64,000 nt of DNA from Gemmatimonadaceae bacterium (GCA_025928335.1 JAICJQ010000002.1:1-64000); one strand, 5' to 3'; positions 47,990-58,540 are shown, numbered from the stretch's first letter. Numbers and translations: made by a program. Notes: generated by a model not told the origin, from the letters alone.

Positions 47990-49390
47990 ATGGCCGACCG
48001 AGACAGCGGGAGTCCACTGGACGTGTCCGACACGATTGTCGCCGTGGCGACGGCGCCCGGCCGTGGAGCGCTCGCCATCGTGCGCCTCTCGGGGGCTCGC
48101 GCCCACGAAATCGCGCGCGTGGCACTCGACCGTTGGCCTGATGCCCCGCGACGGTCGGTCGTCTCGACGCTGCACGACGCCTCGGGCGCCGAGGTCGATC
48201 AGGTCGTCGTGACGCGCTATGACGCACCCGCTTCGTATACCGGTGAGGACGCCGTCGAGCTCGTGACGCACGGTGGTTCCGTCGCTCCGACGACGGTGAC
48301 GGCAGCACTCGTCGCGCAGGGAGCACGATTGGCCGCCCCGGGCGAATTTACCCGACGAGCGGTGCTCAATGGGAAGATGGATGTGCTGCAAGCCGAAGCG
48401 ACAGCGGACCTCGTCGATGCCCGATCGCGCGCGGCGCAGACCGTGGCGCTTCGTCAGTTGGACGGCGGACTCAGTCGCCGGGTGATCGAGCTTCGCTCGC
48501 AGCTCATCGAGCTGGAGGCACTCATTGCCTATGACATCGACTTCCCGGAGGAAGACGACGGACCGATCGCCCCGGCCAGAATCACTGCCGCGGCTCAGAG
48601 AGCCATGGCCGCGCTCGACCAACTCCTGGCGACGTCGAGGACCGGAGAACTGGTGCGACACGGAGCGCTCGTTGTCCTTGCCGGGGCGCCAAACGTCGGC
48701 AAATCGTCGCTGTTCAACGCGCTCCTTGGAGAAGCACGGGCAATCGTTACCAACATTCCCGGGACGACGCGCGATGCCATCGAGGCGGTGATCGATACCA
48801 CCGGAGTACCACTCCGCATTGTCGATACGGCCGGACTTCGCGAAGCAACCGACGTAGTTGAGCGGCTTGGCGTGGAAGTGAGCGGGTCGTACGTAGCGCG
48901 CGCCGCGGTCGTACTCGCGTGCGCCGACGATGTCGAGAGCATGCGGGCCGTCGGTACTTCGCTTTTCGGTCGGACGAGCGCTGCCGTAATCGCGGTGCGC
49001 ACGAAAGCCGACTTGGTCCCGGTGAGCGCGGCCGAGCTCGAATCAGCGAAGGCGGCCGTGAACGCGCGAGCGGCGATTGCCGTGAGCGCCGAGCGTGGAG
49101 ATGGCCTTCACGAGCTCGTCGAGCTGATCCAGGCGTTCGTTGCCGGAGGAGAGGCGATCGCGGACCTCGACGCGCCAATATTGACGCAAGAGCGCCATCG
49201 ATTTGCCATCGCCGCCGCTCGACGAGAGACAGCGGAGTTCTTCGAGCGCTGGCAGCATGGCGACGTCCCGGCTCCAGTGGCGGCCGTCCATCTCCACGAC
49301 GGCGTCGCTGCTCTCGAGGAGCTGATCGGGGCCGTCGATGTGGAGCACGTGCTGGACGAAGTCTTTCGTCGGTTTTGCGTCGGGAAATAG
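47990..49390 (+). CDS. mnmE: tRNA modification GTPase MnmE
   Basis: [45 protein letters not shown]-terminal FCVGK. Confidence 0.96.
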   Translation: MADRDSGSPLDVSDTIVAVATAPGRGALAIVRLSGARAHEIARVALDRWPDAPRRSVVSTLHDASGAEVDQVVVTRYDAPASYTGEDAVELVTHGGSVAPTTVTAALVAQGARLAAPGEFTRRAVLNGKMDVLQAEATADLVDARSRAAQTVALRQLDGGLSRRVIELRSQLIELEALIAYDIDFPEEDDGPIAPARITAAAQRAMAALDQLLATSRTGELVRHGALVVLAGAPNVGKSSLFNALLGEARAIVTNIPGTTRDAIEAVIDTTGVPLRIVDTAGLREATDVVERLGVEVSGSYVARAAVVLACADDVESMRAVGTSLFGRTSAAVIAVRTKADLVPVSAAELESAKAAVNARAAIAVSAERGDGLHELVELIQAFVAGGEAIADLDAPILTQERHRFAIAAARRETAEFFERWQHGDVPAPVAAVHLHDGVAALEELIGAVDVEHVLDEVFRRFCVGK

Positions 49391-49394
49391 GTCG

Positions 49395-50423
49395 CTAGGC
49401 GGTCATCGCGGCGATCTGTCCCACAGCGACGATCTCCTCGGCGCTCGCGCGGATGGACCAAGCAAGTCCACGCGCGGCAACAGCCGGCTCGCTGAGTCTA
49501 GCGCCGAGGTAGTAGCCTGCACGCTCAGGAAGAACATACCGGTCAACGGTCCGGGCCTCGTCACTCATTCCGCCGGAGAGATAGCGAAGGCGGAGTCCGA
49601 GACCGCGGCGGTCCAAATCGGCGGCGATCGCGCGTCCGACGACCGGTTCGAGCTGGCGGAGGTCGGCGTACTGGCGCCGTTCGTAGCCGAAGTACTCCCA
49701 AGCGGCGTGTCCCGGGCTGACAGCGCGCGAGACCTGAACAGCCAACCCCTCGTTGACGAGCAGCTCGCGAAGCGTCGCACGGCGGCCTGTATCCCAGTAC
49801 GAGTAAGAGCCGCCTGCCTCCTGAACGAGGGCGCGAAGTTCGCTTCGGCTCGTTGGAGACGTGTAGCGAACGACATGTGCGATCTCGTGCGCGAGCCACG
49901 CGGGTATCAGCTCCGGGTCGAGGCCGAGGCCCTCGGTCTGCGCGTTCGTTTGGCCGGTGAAATGCTCCAGACAGACGAAGGCGATCCCGCGGCCGTCGAC
50001 GACGAGCTCACCGGCGTTCGCGGCGCCGACGCCGACCATGAGCACCACGTCGACGTCGCAGTCCATCTCGAGAACTTCGCGGCACTGTTGCTCGGCATTG
50101 CGCGCGAGACTCACGACGTCAGTCCGCGCGAGCATCGTCGAGACGTCGTCATGTCCCGCTCCGATCGTCGAGCGCACGATGTCGACGAAGTGCGGCGTGT
50201 CGGGATCAATGACGTAATTCTGCCAGTAGGGCTGGAGAATGCGTCGGTGGCTGTCGAAGTAGCGTTGGTAGGCGGCGAGTCGGTCTGTGCTCTCGAGAAC
50301 GGCGAAGAAATCAGGCAGCAGGTTGATCAGCATTCGACCGGACGCGGGAGGGCGGCGCGCGAATCGTACGATTTCATCGCACGATGGACGCGGAATGATA
50401 GTGTTGCTCCGAAACCCGAACAA
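49395..50423 (-). CDS. Putative zinc metallopeptidase (DUF2268-like)
   Basis: WLAHEIAHVVRYTSPTSRSEL (HExxH). Confidence 0.6.
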   Translation of the reverse strand: MFGFRSNTIIPRPSCDEIVRFARRPPASGRMLINLLPDFFAVLESTDRLAAYQRYFDSHRRILQPYWQNYVIDPDTPHFVDIVRSTIGAGHDDVSTMLARTDVVSLARNAEQQCREVLEMDCDVDVVLMVGVGAANAGELVVDGRGIAFVCLEHFTGQTNAQTEGLGLDPELIPAWLAHEIAHVVRYTSPTSRSELRALVQEAGGSYSYWDTGRRATLRELLVNEGLAVQVSRAVSPGHAAWEYFGYERRQYADLRQLEPVVGRAIAADLDRRGLGLRLRYLSGGMSDEARTVDRYVLPERAGYYLGARLSEPAVAARGLAWSIRASAEEIVAVGQIAAMTA

Positions 50424-50510
50424 GAGCCGCCAGACCTCTTCACGTATGGCACAATTTTTCCTTTTCTCTCAAGCGGAAAGGATGTAGACGTAGGCGGGAG
50501 AGAGGCACCG

Positions 50511-51164
50511 ATGACCACGCTTCAGCAGGTCGAATTGCAATGCCCGATTTGTGAGACGCGTTTTCGCTCGCAAACGGTGGTGTCGACCAACTCCTTCGGG
50601 GGCAAGCGCACGGATTTTCACGAGCGCGCGGCCGGAACGCAGCCGCTGCCCTATTTGATCCATACATGCAATCGCTGTGGCTACTCGGGCGCCGATCGCG
50701 ACTTCACCGAAGAGGCTGAGGTGACACCGGTGCTCAAGGAACGCGTGTGGAACGAGCTGGCACCGGCGATCACGTGCGGCACATTGAGCGGGTCGGAGAA
50801 GTACGAGGCCGCGGCAAAGGTGGCTGAGTGGCAGGGCATGGAGCCGCGTCACATCGCGGATTTGCTGCTCCGGGCCGCGTGGTGCTGTGTGGACGAAGGT
50901 GATGTCGAAGCCGAGCGGTTTTTCCGACGGAAGGCGGCATGGAAGTTCGAGGAGTCCTTGTCGAGCTTTGACGGCGTCGCGCGAGAGGAGCGCGCGGTAT
51001 TGACCTATCTCGTGGGTGAGCTCTGGCGGCGGGCGGGCGACGCGGAGCAGGCCAATTCGTGGCTCAACCGGGTGCAGGCGGAGGTGGTGGACTCGCAATC
51101 ACAGCAGTGGGTGATTGACGCGGCGCGACAGCAGCGGGACTGTCCGAGAGAGTGGTTTGGGTGA
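50511..51164 (+). CDS. DUF2225 family zinc-ribbon protein
   Basis: LQCPICETRFRSQTVVSTNSFGGKRTDFHERAAGTQPLPYLIHTCNRCGYSG; ATG at 50511. Confidence 0.8.
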   Translation: MTTLQQVELQCPICETRFRSQTVVSTNSFGGKRTDFHERAAGTQPLPYLIHTCNRCGYSGADRDFTEEAEVTPVLKERVWNELAPAITCGTLSGSEKYEAAAKVAEWQGMEPRHIADLLLRAAWCCVDEGDVEAERFFRRKAAWKFEESLSSFDGVAREERAVLTYLVGELWRRAGDAEQANSWLNRVQAEVVDSQSQQWVIDAARQQRDCPREWFG

Positions 51165-51183
51165 GAGAACGCGACGCGAGACT

Positions 51184-51213
51184 CGAAGGGCCGCCAGTAC
51201 TGGCGGCCCTTCG
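51184..51213. terminator. Bidirectional terminator, perfect 30-bp palindrome
   Basis: CGAAGGGCCGCCAGTACTGGCGGCCCTTCG between convergent genes. Confidence 0.75.
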
Positions 51214-51215
51214 TC

Positions 51216-51863
51216 TTAACGAGTGCCGAAGAGGCGGTCGCCAGCGTCACCCAGCCCAGGCAAGATGTAGCCGTGTTCGTTGAGCTCACGGTCCAGGGCC
51301 GCGCAATAGACGATGACGTCGGGATGCTCGGAAGCCAAGCGACGGACGCCTTCCGGCGCCGCGACGAGACACATAAAGCGAATTCGCGTCGCGCCGGCCC
51401 GTTTGAGGGAAGCGACGGCAGCGGCAGCGCTTCCGCCAGTCGCGAGCATCGGGTCCAGCACGAAGAAATCACGTTCCGGTGCGTCGCCGGGTACTTTGAA
51501 GTAGTAGTCGACGGGCTCGAGCGTGTCGTGGTCACGGTACAGGCCGATGTGGCCGACACGCGCTCCGGGGACGAGACGATAGATCCCCTCGACCATGCCG
51601 AGGCCCGCGCGAAGGATGGGGACAAGCGTGAGCTTCTTGCCGCTCACCCGACGTCCGATGGTTCGCTCGAGCGGCGTCGATACGGCGGCGTCCTCGAGGG
51701 GAAGGTCGCTCGTCGCCTCATACGCCATCAGCATCGCGATCTCGTCGACGAGCTCCTTGAAGATCTTTGTCGGCGTTTCGCTATCGCGCAGGATGCTCAG
51801 CTTGTGCTGCACCAGTGGGTGTGAGACGATGCGGAGCGTCGGGAACCCAGGGGTGGTGTGCAT
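51216..51863 (-). CDS. upp: Uracil phosphoribosyltransferase
   Basis: [62 protein letters not shown]. Confidence 0.94.
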   Translation of the reverse strand: MHTTPGFPTLRIVSHPLVQHKLSILRDSETPTKIFKELVDEIAMLMAYEATSDLPLEDAAVSTPLERTIGRRVSGKKLTLVPILRAGLGMVEGIYRLVPGARVGHIGLYRDHDTLEPVDYYFKVPGDAPERDFFVLDPMLATGGSAAAAVASLKRAGATRIRFMCLVAAPEGVRRLASEHPDVIVYCAALDRELNEHGYILPGLGDAGDRLFGTR

Positions 51864-51891
51864 GGCGCGCAAAGGTACTAATTTCGCGCCC

Positions 51892-52068
51892 ATGAAAGAA
51901 TACCAGGCCGTGGTCCTCCGCCTCACGCGTCACACGCACGACGACGAGGACGCACTCACCGATCTGCTCAACGAGCGGAGTCGGGGCGGATGGGAGCCGA
52001 GCATGATGACCCAGGAGGCTGGACGCCTCACGATCGTGTTCGCGCGTCCGAGCGATCGCGAGCGATAA
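51892..52068 (+). CDS. Small hypothetical protein (58 aa)
   Basis: [61 protein letters not shown]4177-like pattern. Confidence 0.55.
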   Translation: MKEYQAVVLRLTRHTHDDEDALTDLLNERSRGGWEPSMMTQEAGRLTIVFARPSDRER

Positions 52069-52086
52069 CGTCAGATCGCCGAACGA

Positions 52087-52695
52087 ATGCCTCGGGCGCG
52101 GCGAATCGACTGGTGGCGGCTTGGGTGGCTCTTTGGGGCGCTGATGCTCATTGCTTGGGGCGCGTCGCTCGCCGGCGTGCTGGTATGGGGTCGGCGCGAT
52201 ACGGCGCGACCGTCATCGGCGATCGTCGTCCTTGGCGCGGCGCAGTACGTCGGCCGGCCCTCGCCCGTACTTCGCGCCCGATTGGATCACGCCATCGACT
52301 TATGGCGGCGCGGCATGGCGCCGCGAATCATCTTCACCGGGGGCTTCGGTGAGCACGATACGACGAGCGAAGCGGCTGTCGGAGAGCGCTACGCAATCGA
52401 GCACGGAGTTCCGCCCCGCGCGATCTTGATCGAGAACAAGGGTCGGTCGACCATCGAGTCCCTCCGTCGCGTCGCTATGCTGATGGAGGGTGAACCGTCG
52501 CGCGAAGTCATCCTCGTCAGCGACCCGTTCCACATGCTTCGACTGACGATTCTCGCTCGGCGCTACGGATTGATTCCACACACGTCTCCGACAAAGAAGA
52601 GCCCGATCTCCTCGAGCTTTCGCGAGTTTTGGCGCTACGCGCTGGCCGAATCGGTCAAGGTGCCGATCGCGTTCCTGCTTCAGCGGAGCGAGTAG
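52087..52695 (+). CDS. YdcF/DUF218 family protein
   Basis: AIVVLGAAQYVGRPSPVLRARLDHAIDLW, IIFTGGFGEHDTTSEA, VSDPFHMLR. Confidence 0.88.
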   Translation: MPRARRIDWWRLGWLFGALMLIAWGASLAGVLVWGRRDTARPSSAIVVLGAAQYVGRPSPVLRARLDHAIDLWRRGMAPRIIFTGGFGEHDTTSEAAVGERYAIEHGVPPRAILIENKGRSTIESLRRVAMLMEGEPSREVILVSDPFHMLRLTILARRYGLIPHTSPTKKSPISSSFREFWRYALAESVKVPIAFLLQRSE

Positions 52696-53575
52696 CGCCG
52701 GACGCGACGACGGCGGCGCGAGCCAACCACAACCAGTATGCCTCGCCACCGACCTGGGGCACGTCATTATGCCCCGCGCCGTGAACAATCAGGAGCTCAC
52801 CTTTCGCCTTGGCACTGCTGAATACGGCGCGACCCATCCACTCGGGGATGATGAAGTCGCGATCACCGTGGACGACGGATACCGGGGTTGCCAGTTCTCT
52901 CACGCGAGCCACGGTGTCGAAGTGGACGCGTGAGATAAGTCGCCACAATGCGTTCAGGCCGGGAACGAACATCCGCCGAGCCATGTCCTGCGCCTTCGTG
53001 AATGGCGATTGCAGGATGAGGGCACGAGGTGTCGCCGCGTCCGCGAGCTCAGCCGCGATGGCGCTACCGAGCGAGTGACCAAATAGCACCAGGCGGTCAG
53101 GCGTAACCCCGAGGCTATCGCGCGTAAACTCCCACGCGGCGAGCGCGTCTCTCGCTGACGAGGCATATGACGGAACGCCGTCCAGGCCGTCGTATCCGCG
53201 ATACTCGGGGAGAACAACACACAGACCAGTGCGCTCGACGACCTTCTGCGCCCACGGAACGAGCCAGCGCGCGACATCGGCGTTCCCGTGAAAGGCGAGC
53301 ATGACCGAATGCCCGTGAGCGCACTCTCCGACGACGTACGAGAATAGGCGGACGCCATCGGACGTCGTGTACGTTACGCGACGGCCGTTTGCCGGCCTTG
53401 CCGGCGGAGACGCCGGCGGCTGAAACACTACGCGCTCCTGAAAGCTCCATAGCAACAGGAGCAATCCCGCGTAACCAAGCCCAAGGCCGATCAGGAGCCA
53501 CGAGACGAATTGGGTCACTCGAGATCGCGTCAACTGAGCGAGGTTCCAGTGGTGAGACGAGAAGGGGGCGTGCAA
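52655..53575 (-). CDS. Membrane-anchored alpha/beta hydrolase
   Basis: LAFHGNADVARWL, LFGHSLGSAIAAELA, VHGDRDFIIPE, GAGHND. Confidence 0.85.
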   Translation of the reverse strand: MHAPFSSHHWNLAQLTRSRVTQFVSWLLIGLGLGYAGLLLLLWSFQERVVFQPPASPPARPANGRRVTYTTSDGVRLFSYVVGECAHGHSVMLAFHGNADVARWLVPWAQKVVERTGLCVVLPEYRGYDGLDGVPSYASSARDALAAWEFTRDSLGVTPDRLVLFGHSLGSAIAAELADAATPRALILQSPFTKAQDMARRMFVPGLNALWRLISRVHFDTVARVRELATPVSVVHGDRDFIIPEWMGRAVFSSAKAKGELLIVHGAGHNDVPQVGGEAYWLWLARAAVVASGATRSAEAGTRSAP

Positions 53576-53584
53576 TTTAGAACC

Positions 53585-54898
53585 ATGCGCATTCCGATTG
53601 AAACTTTTCGATTGCAGAACGGGCTATTCGTTTCCCTGTCCGAGGATCACACCGCTCCGATCGTGGCGGTGAACCTCTGGTATCACGTCGGTTCGGCGAA
53701 CGAGCCTCCAGGCCGCACCGGTTTCGCGCACCTTTTTGAGCACATGCTCTTTCAAGGTTCCGCCGACGTTCAGGCGAACGAGCATTTCGAGCTGGTGCAA
53801 CGCGCCGGCGGCACACTGAACGGGTCAACCTGGCTGGAGCGGACGAACTACTTCGAAACGCTCCCGTCGAATCAGCTCGAGTTGGCTTTATGGCTCGAAG
53901 CGAATCGCATGGGGGCTCTGCTTCCCGCGATGACCCAGCAAAAGCTGGACACCCAGCGCGATGTCGTGAAGAACGAGCGGCGCTGGTCCATGGATAACCA
54001 GCCGTACGGTAGCTGGCTCGAAAAGCTTCCGGCGCTGTGTTTCCCGCCTGAGCATCCGTTTCATCATTCACTGATGGGCTCCATGGAGGACCTGACGGCG
54101 GCGAGGCTCGACGACGTCGGCCAATTCTTCGCGACATTCTACACGCCGGATAATGCGGTCCTCTCGATTGCCGGGGATTTCGACCCGAACGAAGCTCGGC
54201 GCCTCGTCGAGCGGCACTTTGGACCAATTCCCCGCGGCGGAAGGAAGCCAGCGTTGCCCGACATGTCCTTGCCGCCGGTGTTTGGCCAGTGGAAGCGCGA
54301 GGTCGTTCCGGATGACGTGATGCTGCCGCGACTGTTTCTCGCCTTTCGATCGCCGGCATTCGGGACGGATGGGTACTATCCGGCGAGTGTGTGCGGGGCG
54401 ATACTCGGGCTCCGCAACGGCAGCCGGTTGAAGCGACGATTGGTTCGCGAGCGCGAAGTTGCCGCGGACACGACGGCCTTCACCTTTGACCTCGCCAAGG
54501 GTTCCGATCTTCTCGTCGTCGACGTCACGGCGCGGCCGGGAGTCCCCGCTGAGCAGCTCGAGCAGGAGGTGGCGTTCGAGATCGACGCGCTGGTACGTGA
54601 CGGCGTGTCAGACGCCGAAGTGGAGCGGGCCCTCGCCCTGATCCAAACGATGTTCGTATCGAGCATGCAGGAAGCCGGGGAGCGAGCCGACAAGCTGTCG
54701 CTGTTCGCGACGTACTTCGGAGATCCGAATCGGCTGAACGAAGAAGTGGACCGATACCGAGCGGTGACGACGGAAAAGGTGAACGACTTCATCCGCGAGC
54801 GCCTCGGCGAAAACAATCGAGCAAGTTTGGTCTACGTCGCGCGCGAAGACGCCCCCGGTGAGCTCGTCGGCAGTGACGCGTCCGCGGAGGCGAGATGA
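53585..54898 (+). CDS. M16 family zinc peptidase
   Basis: GFAHLFEHMLFQGSADV (HxxEH); ATG at 53585. Confidence 0.9.
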   Translation: MRIPIETFRLQNGLFVSLSEDHTAPIVAVNLWYHVGSANEPPGRTGFAHLFEHMLFQGSADVQANEHFELVQRAGGTLNGSTWLERTNYFETLPSNQLELALWLEANRMGALLPAMTQQKLDTQRDVVKNERRWSMDNQPYGSWLEKLPALCFPPEHPFHHSLMGSMEDLTAARLDDVGQFFATFYTPDNAVLSIAGDFDPNEARRLVERHFGPIPRGGRKPALPDMSLPPVFGQWKREVVPDDVMLPRLFLAFRSPAFGTDGYYPASVCGAILGLRNGSRLKRRLVREREVAADTTAFTFDLAKGSDLLVVDVTARPGVPAEQLEQEVAFEIDALVRDGVSDAEVERALALIQTMFVSSMQEAGERADKLSLFATYFGDPNRLNEEVDRYRAVTTEKVNDFIRERLGENNRASLVYVAREDAPGELVGSDASAEAR

Positions 54899-56277
54899 CC
54901 GCCGCGCCGACGGTATCACGATCACCACGGCCCGTTCCCGGTGCGCCGCGCGAGTACAGCTTTCCGCGGTTCGAGCGGCGTGTGCTGGCCAACGACATGA
55001 GGCTCGTCGTTGCGCACGTCCCAAAACTCCCACTCGCGACGGTCGTCGTGCTCCTCGATGCGGGCGCCATATGCGACGCCGAGGGAGCGGAAGGCACCGC
55101 GCAGCTCACGGCCAAGATGTTGCTCGAGGGGACCGAGTCCCTCGACGGAGCCGAGCTCGCTGAAGCTTTCGAGCGGCTGGGTGCTTCAATCGAGTCGAAC
55201 GCGGATTGGGATGCCGCGGCGATCACCATGACAACTTTGGTCGAGCATCTCCCCGGGGCGTTCGACCTGCTCCGCGACGTCTTGCTTCAACCAGCTTTTC
55301 GCGTACGCGAGATCGAGCGACTGAAGGCCGAGCGACTGGCCGAGCTGCTGCAAATGCGCGCCGAACCGCGCGGACTTGCAGACGAGTTGTTCGCGAAACT
55401 CCTCTACGCGCCGTCGTCACGGTACGCACGCCTCGAGGGTGGCGACGAAGCAAGCGTCGAACGCATCGACCGGCAGGCGATCGTCGATTTCTATCGCTCG
55501 AGATATGTCGCGGGCGGAACGACCGTCGTCGTGGCGGGCGATGTGACGACCGATCGTGCTGAGGCACTCGTCAATCAGGCTTTTGGAAAGTGGGAAGGGC
55601 GGCCCGCAGAACGCGTCTCTGGCGATACCCGTCCTGCCCGTACGGATCGAGCGGTTCACCTGGTGGTGAAGCCCGACGCTCCGCAATCGGAGCTTCGCAT
55701 CGGCCAGGTCGGCATTCCGCGGAATCATCCGGGTTTCTTTCCGGTGAACGTGATGAATGCTTTGCTCGGCGGTCTGTTCAACTCGCGGATCAACCTGAAC
55801 CTTCGCGAGGCGCACGCCTATACGTACGGCGCGTTCTCCGGCTTCGAATGGCGGCGTCAGGCAGGGCCATTCATGATCCACACAGCGGTAAAGTCGGACA
55901 TCACGGACGCGGCAGCACGAGAGATACTGTACGAGGTCGATCGAATCCGCTCCGAGTCGGTGGCGCCCGACGAGCTTTCGTTGGCCACAAGCTACCTGAC
56001 CGGCGTATTCCCGATTCGCTTCGAGACGACAACGGCGATCGCGGCCGCGCTCTCGGTGCTCATGCTGCATGGACTGCCGGAGGATTACTACGATCGTTAT
56101 CGCGACAATGTCGCATTGATCACCACTGAGAAGGTCCTGTCGGCCGCTCAGCGATATCTCGATCCGTCGGCGTTTCAAATGCTCGTTGTCGGCGATCCGA
56201 ACATTGTTCGCGCGCCGCTCGAGGCGATGCAATTCGGACCCATCATCCTCTATGATGCGCAGGGCAAAGAGATCTGA
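54895..56277 (+). CDS. M16 family peptidase-like protein, zinc motif absent
   Basis: EGTAQLTAKMLLEGTESLDGAEL at the HxxEH position; ATGA overlap with active partner. Confidence 0.88.
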   Translation: MTAAPTVSRSPRPVPGAPREYSFPRFERRVLANDMRLVVAHVPKLPLATVVVLLDAGAICDAEGAEGTAQLTAKMLLEGTESLDGAELAEAFERLGASIESNADWDAAAITMTTLVEHLPGAFDLLRDVLLQPAFRVREIERLKAERLAELLQMRAEPRGLADELFAKLLYAPSSRYARLEGGDEASVERIDRQAIVDFYRSRYVAGGTTVVVAGDVTTDRAEALVNQAFGKWEGRPAERVSGDTRPARTDRAVHLVVKPDAPQSELRIGQVGIPRNHPGFFPVNVMNALLGGLFNSRINLNLREAHAYTYGAFSGFEWRRQAGPFMIHTAVKSDITDAAAREILYEVDRIRSESVAPDELSLATSYLTGVFPIRFETTTAIAAALSVLMLHGLPEDYYDRYRDNVALITTEKVLSAAQRYLDPSAFQMLVVGDPNIVRAPLEAMQFGPIILYDAQGKEI

Positions 56278-56867
56278 TGGAAGCGCCCGGTGACAAGAAG
56301 GCGGAGCCGAGCCACGGGGTCGTCCCCGGCCGGTTAGGAAGCGAACGGATCTATACCGGCCGGGTGATCAACCTCGATCGAGACACTGTGCGGTTTCCTG
56401 ACGGTTCGATTGGCGAGCTGGAGATGATTCGACATCCAGGCGCCAGCGCCATCGTCCCGTTCGTCAGTGAGCCGACGAGCGATGATCCGCAAATCCTGCT
56501 GATCAAGCAGTACCGGTACGCGGCCGAAGAGTTCTTGTACGAGATCCCGGCGGGCCGACTCGACCCGGGCGAAGCGCCGCTGGAGTGCGCGAAGCGCGAA
56601 CTCAAAGAAGAGACGGGTTGCACCGCGCAAAACATGGAATTCCTGTTCGCCATGTTCACGACGCCTGGCTTCACGGACGAACAAATTCACGTCTTTCTTG
56701 CCAGCGGCCTCGAGCGCGGAGAAGCCGCGCGTGAGGCGGACGAATTCATGACCGTCGAGACGGTGACCCTGTCCAACGCCCTCCGGTTTATCCAAGAGGG
56801 ACGCGTCAAGGACGGCAAGACCGCGCTGGCGATCCTTTTCGCCGCGGGATTCCGAGCCAGCCGCTAA
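56277..56867 (+). CDS. NUDIX hydrolase (ADP-ribose pyrophosphatase-like)
   Basis: GRLDPGEAPLECAKRELKEETGC Nudix box; TGATG overlap. Confidence 0.92.
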   Translation: MEAPGDKKAEPSHGVVPGRLGSERIYTGRVINLDRDTVRFPDGSIGELEMIRHPGASAIVPFVSEPTSDDPQILLIKQYRYAAEEFLYEIPAGRLDPGEAPLECAKRELKEETGCTAQNMEFLFAMFTTPGFTDEQIHVFLASGLERGEAAREADEFMTVETVTLSNALRFIQEGRVKDGKTALAILFAAGFRASR

Positions 56868-57121
56868 CCCTCTCCCCGGGAATCGAGGGAAACCACGGCA
56901 GCCCCCAGTGTGTCGAAAACGGGACAACGCTGGCGTGCTTTCTCTAGATATCGTCTGAAATTGAGGACAGCGAGCTGAACAACAGCATCCTGGTTGTGAG
57001 CGCCTAAATCATTTTCCAGCAAGGTCTTAACACCGTAGAAGCCACGGCGTCAAACGAGGCATAACGCCTGCCCTAAGAGTGTCGCGGGAGAAGGGGTGTT
57101 GGGCGGGCAGGACAGGCATAT

Positions 57122-57146
57122 CGAATCCACTAGTACAGTGGATTCG
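57122..57146. promoter_or_regulatory. Operator-like inverted repeat upstream of the sigma factor gene
   Basis: CGAATCCACT-AGTAC-AGTGGATTCG, perfect 10-bp arms. Confidence 0.5.
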
Positions 57147-57181
57147 TACCCTTTAGCAGTGCCGAGGGGGCACGGTCTATC

Positions 57182-57817
57182 ATGGCTGAGGTCGCAATCA
57201 AACGGGCGCCGCTGGCTGGCGCGACGGTACGGGAGCGGCTCCGCGCGCAGGATGACGCCACGGTGGTTGGTGCCTTCCTCGGAGGCGAGGAGCGCGCCTT
57301 TCAGGAGCTGGTGGAGCGGTATCAGACCCGATTGCTCAACTTCATTTACCGCACGATCGGCGATCGGGAAAAAGCCGAGGACCTGGTTCAGGAAGTCTTC
57401 ATTCGCGTGTACCGGCACATTCACCGGTTCGACCGAACGAAGAAGTTTTCGACTTGGGTGTACACGATCGCGTCGAACCTTGCGAAGAACGAGCTCCGCA
57501 ATCGTTCCAGGAACCCCTTGGTGCTTTTCCAAACGATCAAGGGGAACTGGGAAGACGAGGATCGTCCTCTGCAGTTCGAGGACACGAGCGCTCGGCCGGA
57601 CGACCTGTTTCGCAAGCGACATTTGCGCGCACTCGTGGAGGAGACGGTTGCAAAGCTTCCGGAACACCACCGTCAGGTGTTCGTGCTGCGCGAGCTCGAG
57701 GGGAAGTCGTATGAGGAGATCGCGGAGATCACCGATTGCAACTTGGGTACGGTGAAGTCGCGGTTGAACCGAGCGCGGAACGCCTTCGCATCGATTATCG
57801 AGCCGAAGATCGACTAA
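57182..57817 (+). CDS. ECF RNA polymerase sigma factor
   Basis: REKAEDLVQEVFIRVYRHIHRFDRTKKFSTWVYTIASNLAKNELR; YEEIAEITDCNLGTVKSRLNRAR. Confidence 0.94.
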   Translation: MAEVAIKRAPLAGATVRERLRAQDDATVVGAFLGGEERAFQELVERYQTRLLNFIYRTIGDREKAEDLVQEVFIRVYRHIHRFDRTKKFSTWVYTIASNLAKNELRNRSRNPLVLFQTIKGNWEDEDRPLQFEDTSARPDDLFRKRHLRALVEETVAKLPEHHRQVFVLRELEGKSYEEIAEITDCNLGTVKSRLNRARNAFASIIEPKID

Positions 57818-57851
57818 CATCGGGTAGTGAGCCCAGCTGATCCATAGAAAC

Positions 57852-57885
57852 AAAAAGGGGTGGAACTCCGGTTCCACCCCTTTTT
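57852..57885 (+). terminator. Strong terminator between sigma and putative anti-sigma genes
   Basis: AAAAAGGGGTGGAAC-TCCG-GTTCCACCCCTTTTT perfect 15-bp stem. Confidence 0.9.
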
Positions 57886-57982
57886 GTACGGTCTCGCCAG
57901 CCGGGCACGGACCTGGTATTCTGGAACTGCCCAGAAACCTTAGGGTACCGAAAGCAGCCCACCAGGCGTCACGAGTCTTCTG

Positions 57983-58516
57983 ATGGATTGTCGCGAGTTT
58001 AAAAACAAGCACGTCCCGTACGTCGACGATGTTCTACCCGCCATCGACATGGAGGCGATGCGTCGTCATTTGACGCGCTGTCCGAAATGTTCGCGGCAGG
58101 ATACGGCAGTTCGCAGAAGTCTGATGCTGGTGCGAAGCCTGCCGACGATCGAGCCTTCGGCCGATTTCATGAACCGATTGAGCGTGCGTCTCGCCGAGAT
58201 CGGACCGCCGTCGTATGCGGAGTTGTCGAGCGCCAAACCATTCCTGCCGTCGGTCCGCAGCTTCGTTGTGCTGGCCGCTGGGATCGGCGCCATCGCAGTG
58301 TTCTCGATCGAGGCCAGTCGCTATTTCAATACGACGGGGCCGCGCGAGGCCATGCCGGTTGCATCGGCGACGATCGACTCGACGCCGACATCGGCAACCA
58401 ACGCGGCCATCGTGGCGAGCGTGCCGACGGGCATTCCGGTCTGGCCGGCGGTGCTGATGGTCGGCGAAGCGCCCCTGCGGTTCGCCAACATGGAATTCCA
58501 CGAAGCGACGCGTTGA
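57983..58516 (+). CDS. Putative ZAS-type transmembrane anti-sigma factor
   Basis: MDCREFKNKHVPYVDDVLPAIDMEAMRRHLTRCPKCSR (HX3CX2C) plus one TM segment. Confidence 0.75.
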   Translation: MDCREFKNKHVPYVDDVLPAIDMEAMRRHLTRCPKCSRQDTAVRRSLMLVRSLPTIEPSADFMNRLSVRLAEIGPPSYAELSSAKPFLPSVRSFVVLAAGIGAIAVFSIEASRYFNTTGPREAMPVASATIDSTPTSATNAAIVASVPTGIPVWPAVLMVGEAPLRFANMEFHEATR

Positions 58517-58540
58517 CGTGGTTGTAGATAGACCGGGATA

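Noticed and set aside
49338-50510. N-terminal extension of the DUF2225 ORF
   Set aside because: Opposite a minus-strand HExxH protein; DUF2225 homology begins at ATG 50511
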